NCBI GenBank assembly: GCA_947507965.1
Contig: CANNQU010000003.1
Span: 1-64,000 of the forward strand
Direction: 5' to 3'
Origin: Bacteroidota bacterium
GTDB lineage: Bacteria > Bacteroidota > Bacteroidia > UKL13-3
DNA: 64,000 nt
Position 1 is the first letter of the stretch. Each line of letters begins with the position of its first letter. The notes under the pieces are model-generated. The model ran no database searches, was not told the DNA's origin, and saw nothing but the letters and a program-made list of their open reading frames with translations. Of the stretch, positions 57,657 through 64,000 are shown piece by piece. A program made the position numbers and the translations under genes.

Positions 57657-59597
57657 ATGAAGCTGAAAAATTTATTACGTAAGAAAAGTGTCTCACAAGT
57701 ATTGGAAAATGCTGCCGGTGAGCAGGATGGACACACCCTAAGCAAACACCTCACAGCCCTCGACCTTACCGCCTTGGGTATTGCTGCAATTATTGGTGCC
57801 GGTATTTTTACGACGATTGGCAAGGCATCAGCTGATGGGGGGCCTGGGGTGGTATTTTTATTTATTTTCACGGCTATTGCATGCAGCTTTGCAGCCTTTG
57901 CCTATGCAGAATTTGCTAGCTTAGTACCCGTTTCAGGTAGCGCTTATACCTACAGTTATGTGGCCTTTGGAGAGTTGGTCGCATGGATTATTGGTTGGGC
58001 TTTGATAATGGAGTATGCCATAGGCAATGTTACCGTAGCTATTGGGTGGAGCGAATATTTCACTTCTCTTCTATCTCAAATAAATAGTGATGCATTAAAT
58101 ATTCATGGTATTCATTTGCCGGGTTGGATGACGCTCGATTTTCTGTCGGCTCACCGTGGCTTTAATGAGGCATCGGCATTAATGCAAAGCGGGAAATCGT
58201 TTGAGAATTTGAGCGCCGGCTTGCAAAGGGCTTATACTTCTTACACCATTGCTCCTACCTTTTTTGGGTTGCATATCGTCTTAAATATCCCTGCCTTGCT
58301 TATCATCCTGGCAATAACCATGTTGGTTTATCGTGGCATAAAGGAATCGCGAAATGCAAGTAATATGATGGTTGCTATCAAGCTTATCGTTGTGGTCTTG
58401 GTAATCATTGTGGGTACCGGTTATGTTGAGGTGTCCAATTGGAATCCGTTTATGCCCAATGGGGTGGGAGGGATTCTCAAAGGTGTTTCGGCGGTGTTTT
58501 TTGCTTATATCGGATTTGATGCCATAAGTACCACCGCAGAGGAATGTAAGGATCCTCAACGAGATTTACCCAAAGGGATGATGTGGGCGATCATAATTTG
58601 CACCATACTTTATATTTTGGTTGCGTTGGTTTTAACAGGAATGATTAGTTATAAGGACTTGGATGTGGCCGACCCCTTGGCTCATGTTTTTGAGGTATTA
58701 AATTTAAAATGGATGGCCGGAATAGTGGCGGTAAGTGCTGTGGTTGCAATGGCTAGTGTGTTACTTGTTTTTCAAATAGGGCAGCCCCGAATTTGGATGA
58801 GTATGAGTCGCGACGGATTACTTCCTCGGCGATTTGCTAAAGTGCATCCAAAGTTTAAAACACCATCCTTCTCTACGATTATTACGGGTGTCATCGTATG
58901 CGCCGGGACACTATTTTTAAATATCGATATGGTTACCGACCTCTGCAGTATCGGTACTTTATTTGCGTTTGTGCTCGTTTGTGGCGGCGTACTTAAAATG
59001 AATTTAGATCCCAATCGGCCCCCAAGTAAATTTAGAACACCCTATATCAACTCAAGGTATGTATATCTGTCTTTGATCGTCGTTGCCGTCCTTCTTTCAG
59101 TTAAATATAATAAGAAAAACACCATTGATTTTATTTCCAATACCCCAAAAATATATTCATCTTCGGCACTACTAATTGGTTTAAAAACGGATGAAATAGC
59201 GTTGGTGAAAAGTAAAATAATGGAGTCCAATGCCATTCAATTTAAGGAAAACGATAACGATGTTGAAGCCTATTTAAACACCTTGGATGAGCGCAACTAT
59301 GAAAATTTCGTTCAGCTATTACCCTTGGCCAACAAAAAAAAGTATGAGTCGGGCTTCGCGTTATTTAAACATAAAATACCAACCTGGATTTTCATACTAA
59401 GCGCCTTTGCCTTAGCGGTGTTTGCTTTTAAGCACAAGGCCTCACTCATACCACTGCTGGGTTTAACCAGTTGCTTATATATGATGAGTGAATTAGGCTA
59501 TAAAAATTGGATGTACTTCTTTATTTGGCTTGCCTTAGGCTTAGCCATTTATTTCGGATTTTCCTATAAGAACAGTAAACTAAATCGACTAGTCTAG
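57657..59597 (+). CDS. APC family amino acid permease
   Basis: LTALDLTALGIAAIIGAGIFTTIGKAS, GGPGVVFLFIFTAIACSFAAFAYAEFASLVPVSGSAYTYSY; start 57657 (MKLKNLLRKKSVSQVLE). Confidence 0.93.
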   Translation: MKLKNLLRKKSVSQVLENAAGEQDGHTLSKHLTALDLTALGIAAIIGAGIFTTIGKASADGGPGVVFLFIFTAIACSFAAFAYAEFASLVPVSGSAYTYSYVAFGELVAWIIGWALIMEYAIGNVTVAIGWSEYFTSLLSQINSDALNIHGIHLPGWMTLDFLSAHRGFNEASALMQSGKSFENLSAGLQRAYTSYTIAPTFFGLHIVLNIPALLIILAITMLVYRGIKESRNASNMMVAIKLIVVVLVIIVGTGYVEVSNWNPFMPNGVGGILKGVSAVFFAYIGFDAISTTAEECKDPQRDLPKGMMWAIIICTILYILVALVLTGMISYKDLDVADPLAHVFEVLNLKWMAGIVAVSAVVAMASVLLVFQIGQPRIWMSMSRDGLLPRRFAKVHPKFKTPSFSTIITGVIVCAGTLFLNIDMVTDLCSIGTLFAFVLVCGGVLKMNLDPNRPPSKFRTPYINSRYVYLSLIVVAVLLSVKYNKKNTIDFISNTPKIYSSSALLIGLKTDEIALVKSKIMESNAIQFKENDNDVEAYLNTLDERNYENFVQLLPLANKKKYESGFALFKHKIPTWIFILSAFALAVFAFKHKASLIPLLGLTSCLYMMSELGYKNWMYFFIWLALGLAIYFGFSYKNSKLNRLV

Positions 59598-60046
59598 TTC
59601 TTTATTAAGGTGTAAATAACCGAACTTTCCGGTGCTATTTTTTTAGATAGTTTTAATTCTTTAGCAGAAAAACTAATGATGTCAAGTCCTTCCACTGCCG
59701 GATTTTCTCTTGGAATAAGGAAGAGCATTTTGTTGTCACTGCTAATTTTCCAGCTACCCACATCGCTTTTCCCACGACGCACAATATCGAAGCTGTCTTT
59801 TTCGAATGAATAGGTTTCTTTTTTCGATTCTTCAATGAACGCAGTTATTTGTCCCTCCATTTTCGTTTTATATTCTGCTTCAAGAGAATCGGGCACTCCA
59901 TTCATCGAATTTTTCTTCAATTCTTCTAGATTGGTGATGGAACACTCGGAAACGGTCCATTTCCCAATAACCCTTCCTGCTTTAGATTGGCATGAAACAA
60001 TAAGAAGAGCAATGGCAAAGGAGCTTAATAATAATAACTTTTTCAT
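59594..60046 (-). CDS. Small lipocalin-like lipoprotein
   Basis: LLIVSCQSKAGRVIGKWTVSEC lipobox and GKW motif. Confidence 0.75.
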   Translation of the reverse strand: MKKLLLLSSFAIALLIVSCQSKAGRVIGKWTVSECSITNLEELKKNSMNGVPDSLEAEYKTKMEGQITAFIEESKKETYSFEKDSFDIVRRGKSDVGSWKISSDNKMLFLIPRENPAVEGLDIISFSAKELKLSKKIAPESSVIYTLIKN

Positions 60047-60104
60047 TTAATGAGATAGATTTTAAAAGTTGCAAATATAATATTCCGACATCTAAAAGAC
60101 GAAA

Positions 60105-61739
60105 TTAGTTTTTTGTGAGCACCGTTTTGTATTGTTTTATATTTCCGCAACCGTCTTCTACCATTAGCTCAAAGTTGGTTTTACCGGATAAATCAACTTC
60201 CCTGAGATTACAGTTAATGAGGTTATATTTTAAGTCATAACTGAACAAAATAAACTTTCCATTGGCCGTTGCTTTGAATTTTTTGACACCCGTCTGAGAA
60301 TCGGAGATACGAAATAGGAGTGAGCTATTATGGCTGATATTTCTTGTAGAAGGGATGTTTAATGGTGTAATAACAGGAGGCGTCGTGTCGATATCGATGA
60401 TATAGGTGCCACACGTTTTGGTGGTAGCCGTGAGGTAACCGTCTTTGAATTGGCCACCAATACTTCCTGCTGTCAGTGATTTTATATAAAGTTTGTGTTC
60501 TTTATGGTGTGGATTAATTAATGGAATAATCCGTAATGTAATTTCTTTCTGAAGCGGAATTACATTGCTTCCTACCCGATACGTATAGGAATATTTTCGA
60601 TAGGTGGTGTCGGCATAGAAGTTAAAGAAACAGGTATCAAACAAGGCCCCTGCAGGTATTTCCAAAACAGCTTTCCTGGCATTTAGTAAGTTTTTATTGG
60701 AGGGGATTAGGTTGTATTTTACAGGGGGCATTTTCTTGGAGTAGCCTCCTTTAAGGGTGAAGGTTTTTTGTGTTTGATTTCCAGCATGATCTTTGGTGAT
60801 GATCTTCAGCTTCACCGTTTCGCCCGGAGCGATGTTGATGATTCCATTGTTTTTTGTGTTATAATAGATCTCTGTTAGATCGCCATCGTCTTTAAAACAT
60901 TTTTCTATCCGGTATCCTTTCGTTTTTAGTACTTCGAAATCGAGATGAGAATTAATGCAACGCCAGTTATTGAAAGAGAAGGTATCCATTCGCTTTTCGA
61001 ATATCAGTTCATCATTTTTGTATAATTGTGTTTGGTATATCCCGGCATTGGATTCATAGTCGCTGTAATAATCGATACCGCTTATGCCTACGCCAACTCT
61101 TCCCGGATCAACGGTTATTATTTTGCCTTTGTCGGATGGTAAGGTTTGCAAAAAAATCGATTGTAATCCATTCAAGGTAAAAACAGAAACGGAATAAATT
61201 CTTGGGGAATAAATATCGTTAATTATAAACCCAAAATTCTCCGGGTTGAGCGCCAATTCTGTTTTTGTATCTCGTATTTCAAAATGGATATGAGGGCCGG
61301 CACTTCCACCCGTATTACCACTGAATGCTATAAGTTCTCCTTTTTTCACGTTTATCCGATTGGCCAGCAGCAGGGTATCTAACTCAAAATCCTCATTAGC
61401 ATATTGGCACCTCGTCGCGAAGTTTTTAATGGTGTCATTATAGGCTGAAAGATGTCCGTAAACACTGGTTAATCCATTGGGATGTGAGACATATAATGCC
61501 GTACCATATCCACGTTTACTCATGAGTATTCGTGAAACATAACCATCCTCTATGGCATATACTCTCCATCCTTCTTTACCATCGGTACGTATATCAATGC
61601 CGCTATGGAAATGGTTATCGCGCAATTCTCCAAAATTGCCAGCCAGTTTAATTTCTCCGTCTATTGGAGAACCAAAATTATATTGACTATAAAGAAAAGA
61701 GCAGGTAAAAAGCAGAAAAAACAAAACAAAATTCTTCAT
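60105..61739 (-). CDS. M23 family metallopeptidase
   Basis: FHSGIDIRTDGKEGWRVYAIEDGYVSRI, SHPNGLTSVYGHLS, GPHIHFEIRD (HxH). Confidence 0.94.
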   Translation of the reverse strand: MKNFVLFFLLFTCSFLYSQYNFGSPIDGEIKLAGNFGELRDNHFHSGIDIRTDGKEGWRVYAIEDGYVSRILMSKRGYGTALYVSHPNGLTSVYGHLSAYNDTIKNFATRCQYANEDFELDTLLLANRINVKKGELIAFSGNTGGSAGPHIHFEIRDTKTELALNPENFGFIINDIYSPRIYSVSVFTLNGLQSIFLQTLPSDKGKIITVDPGRVGVGISGIDYYSDYESNAGIYQTQLYKNDELIFEKRMDTFSFNNWRCINSHLDFEVLKTKGYRIEKCFKDDGDLTEIYYNTKNNGIINIAPGETVKLKIITKDHAGNQTQKTFTLKGGYSKKMPPVKYNLIPSNKNLLNARKAVLEIPAGALFDTCFFNFYADTTYRKYSYTYRVGSNVIPLQKEITLRIIPLINPHHKEHKLYIKSLTAGSIGGQFKDGYLTATTKTCGTYIIDIDTTPPVITPLNIPSTRNISHNSSLLFRISDSQTGVKKFKATANGKFILFSYDLKYNLINCNLREVDLSGKTNFELMVEDGCGNIKQYKTVLTKN

Positions 61740-61861
61740 TTCAATTTCTTGGAATTTGAGGAGTAGGCCTTTTGTACGGAACCAATACAGGGAATGACAT
61801 CTTTTTTATTTTTGAATTACTACTATTTTAAGCAGGCCAATTTAGGTGCCGTTTTACACTT

Positions 61862-63058
61862 CTATAATTCATGCCCCATTCGTATTTTTTTTGTTTCCAT
61901 ATACAAGGCATTATGTTTATTTGATTTAACTTTTAATGGGATATTCTCTACTATTTCCAAACCGTATCCAGTAAGTCCAGCACGTTTTGTAGGGTTATTA
62001 CTGAGAAGTCGCATTTTATTTATTTTGAGGTCGCGCAAAATTTGAGCGCCAACACCATAATCGCGTTCATCGGGCTTAAAACCGAGCTCTATATTGGCTT
62101 CTACGGTGTCCATGCCTTCTTCCTGGAGTTTATAGGAACGTAATTTATTGAGCAATCCAATACCCCTCCCTTCATGGTTTAAATATAAAATTACGCCTCT
62201 TCCTTCCTCTTCTATTAGGCGCATAGCCTCGTGTAACTGTTCGCCACAGTCGCAACGGCTACTACCAAAAATATCACCGGTGATACACGATGAATGCACC
62301 CGAACCATCACGGCATCGTCTTTATTCCAGACGCCTTTTACTAAAGCCAAATGTTCTTGATTCGTATGGGCTTGTTTATAGGCGTATAAGTTAAAGTCGC
62401 CATATTCTGTAGGCATCTTAACATCAATTACCCGTTCAATCAAACTCTCATAACGCAGGCGGTAATGGATCAAATCTTCGATACTCACAATTTTTAAATC
62501 ATATTTTTCCGCGATCTTAAATAGGTCGGGAAGCCTCGCCATTGTTCCATCGTCTTTCATGATTTCGACAATAGTTCCTGCCGGTTCGAATCCGGCCAAT
62601 TTTGCAAAATCGATAGCTGCTTCGGTATGTCCAGCTCGACGCAGAACTCCTTCAATATGCGCTTTTAATGGAAAAATGTGCCCTGGCCTGGCCAAATCAC
62701 CTGGTTTTGTATTTGGATTAATCAGCGCTTTTATCGTTTCACTCCTATCGTAAGCTGAAATGCCGGTGCTGATGTCGTTACGTATGAGGTCAACAGAGAC
62801 GGTGAAGGCCGTTTTAAGGCTTTCGGTGTTTTCTGCCACCATCATATCCAAGCCTAAGGTATTACAACGCTCTTCGCTAAGGGGCGCACAAATTAAGCCA
62901 CCACCTACCTTGGCCATAAAGGCGATCATCTCGGGGGTTACGTTTCTTGCAGCGGTTAGAAAGTCGCCTTCATTTTCACGGTCGGCATCATCAACTACAA
63001 TGATTAGTTTGCCTTTGCGTATATCTTCTACAGCTTCTTCGATGGTATTTAGTTTCAA
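61862..63058 (-). CDS. ribBA: Bifunctional 3,4-dihydroxy-2-butanone-4-phosphate synthase / GTP cyclohydrolase II
   Basis: VVDDADRENEGDFLTAA, GHTEAAIDFAKLAG, HSSCITGDIFGSSRCDCGEQLHEAM. Confidence 0.96.
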   Translation of the reverse strand: MKLNTIEEAVEDIRKGKLIIVVDDADRENEGDFLTAARNVTPEMIAFMAKVGGGLICAPLSEERCNTLGLDMMVAENTESLKTAFTVSVDLIRNDISTGISAYDRSETIKALINPNTKPGDLARPGHIFPLKAHIEGVLRRAGHTEAAIDFAKLAGFEPAGTIVEIMKDDGTMARLPDLFKIAEKYDLKIVSIEDLIHYRLRYESLIERVIDVKMPTEYGDFNLYAYKQAHTNQEHLALVKGVWNKDDAVMVRVHSSCITGDIFGSSRCDCGEQLHEAMRLIEEEGRGVILYLNHEGRGIGLLNKLRSYKLQEEGMDTVEANIELGFKPDERDYGVGAQILRDLKINKMRLLSNNPTKRAGLTGYGLEIVENIPLKVKSNKHNALYMETKKIRMGHEL

Positions 63059-63172
63059 GGTAATTTAAATTTAGGTTGGTATCGTTATTCTGAAAATAAT
63101 TGGGTTACAAGGTGCGAATTTACGATTCTGTTTTTTATTGTGATTGTATCTATAAATAATTAAACTTGCATT

Positions 63173-63685
63173 ATGTTTGTAATCACAAAAGCCGTGGCTG
63201 CCGATGTTGAAGCAATTTGCAATATAGGTGCTCAAACCTTTACTGATGCCTATTCGGCATATAATACAAAAGAAGATTTATCGGAGTATATTGCCTACTA
63301 TTTTTCAAAAGAAAAAATAGCAGACGAGCTTCGTATGGATAATACGGGTTATTATCTATGTCGGGAGAAGGGTGAAATCATAGGATACTTGAAGCTCAAC
63401 TTCGATATATCGTGTGAGGCCTTTGCCGGAAGTAAGGTAACCGAGTTACAGCGTATCTACGTTCTTAAAGAATATTACCGTAAAAAAGGGGGTAGCATAC
63501 TAATGCAGTATGCCGTGGCGTTATGCGAAAATTTGCAGTACGAATTTATATGGTTGGGGGTATGGAAAGAAAATAAGAGGGCCTTAAAATTTTATGATAG
63601 CTGTGGATTTGAAATTATAGGGGAGCGCAATTTTAAGTTAGGCAGCAAGGTATATGATGATTTTTATTTAAGAAAGAGATTGTAA
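63173..63685 (+). CDS. GNAT family N-acetyltransferase
   Basis: ELQRIYVLKEYYRKKGGSILMQYAVALCE, WLGVWKENKRALKFYDSCGFEIIGE. Confidence 0.93.
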   Translation: MFVITKAVAADVEAICNIGAQTFTDAYSAYNTKEDLSEYIAYYFSKEKIADELRMDNTGYYLCREKGEIIGYLKLNFDISCEAFAGSKVTELQRIYVLKEYYRKKGGSILMQYAVALCENLQYEFIWLGVWKENKRALKFYDSCGFEIIGERNFKLGSKVYDDFYLRKRL

Positions 63686-63717
63686 GTTGAACAAAATTTC
63701 GGTGCGTAAATGAAATG

Positions 63718-64000
63718 TCATTTAAATTTTCGTTCCACATCTGCAATGGGTAAATCATTGATGCTGGCAAAACGCTTAGCCATCAACCCATTCTCATCAA
63801 ACTCCCAGTTCTCGTTGCCATACGCTCTATACCATTGCCCATCTTGGGTTTTATATTCATATTCAAACCTTACAGCCATACGGTTTTCTCTAAACCCCCA
63901 CAATTCTTTTTTCAGTTTGTAGTTTAACTCTTTCTCCCATTTTAGTTTTAAAAAGGTTTTTACGGCCTCCCTTCCGGTAATAAATTCGGTTCTGTTACGC
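63718..64000 (-). CDS. DUF1348 / nuclear transport factor 2-like protein, N-terminus cut by window edge
   Basis: Reverse-strand frame open to base 64000: [92 protein letters not shown]. Confidence 0.85.
   Translation of the reverse strand, partial: RNRTEFITGREAVKTFLKLKWEKELNYKLKKELWGFRENRMAVRFEYEYKTQDGQWYRAYGNENWEFDENGLMAKRFASINDLPIADVERKFK

Noticed and set aside
1-64000. CRISPR arrays, IS elements, tRNA/rRNA genes
   Set aside because: No regularly spaced direct repeats, transposase/integrase ORFs or cloverleaf-like sequences were noticed; a tRNAscan/Infernal run would be needed to exclude RNAs formally.

Overview
A 64 kb chromosomal window that reads as Bacteroidota (Chitinophagales/Sphingobacteriales-like). 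It contains T9SS C-terminal sorting domains, a SusC/SusD pair, fused SecDF, a PorE-like OmpA/PD40 protein and TAnnTTTG-type promoters. Most of it is core housekeeping: glmS (left edge, partial), M13 and M16 peptidases, comEC, alkA-like glycosylase, lpxH, batA, pyrC, exbB/exbD/tonB-like, folC, rnhA, mpl-like Mur ligase, secDF, hutU, ruvA, APC permease, M23 peptidase, ribBA. The accessory part is about 32.4-46.3 kb. It holds a starch/maltodextrin locus (pgmB, GH13 amylase, SusC/SusD, two small secreted proteins, a T9SS-anchored protein with about four starch-binding-like modules). Directly downstream of the amylase lies a tandemly duplicated three-gene module (A-B-C, A-B-C) of uncharacterised secreted/outer-membrane-like proteins. 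Each copy is preceded by the same promoter, TTG-N19-TAACTTTG. This module is my best candidate for an undescribed system. I saw no CRISPR array, transposase, prophage, rRNA or tRNA. All calls come from reading the sequence and ORF translations; no database search was run.
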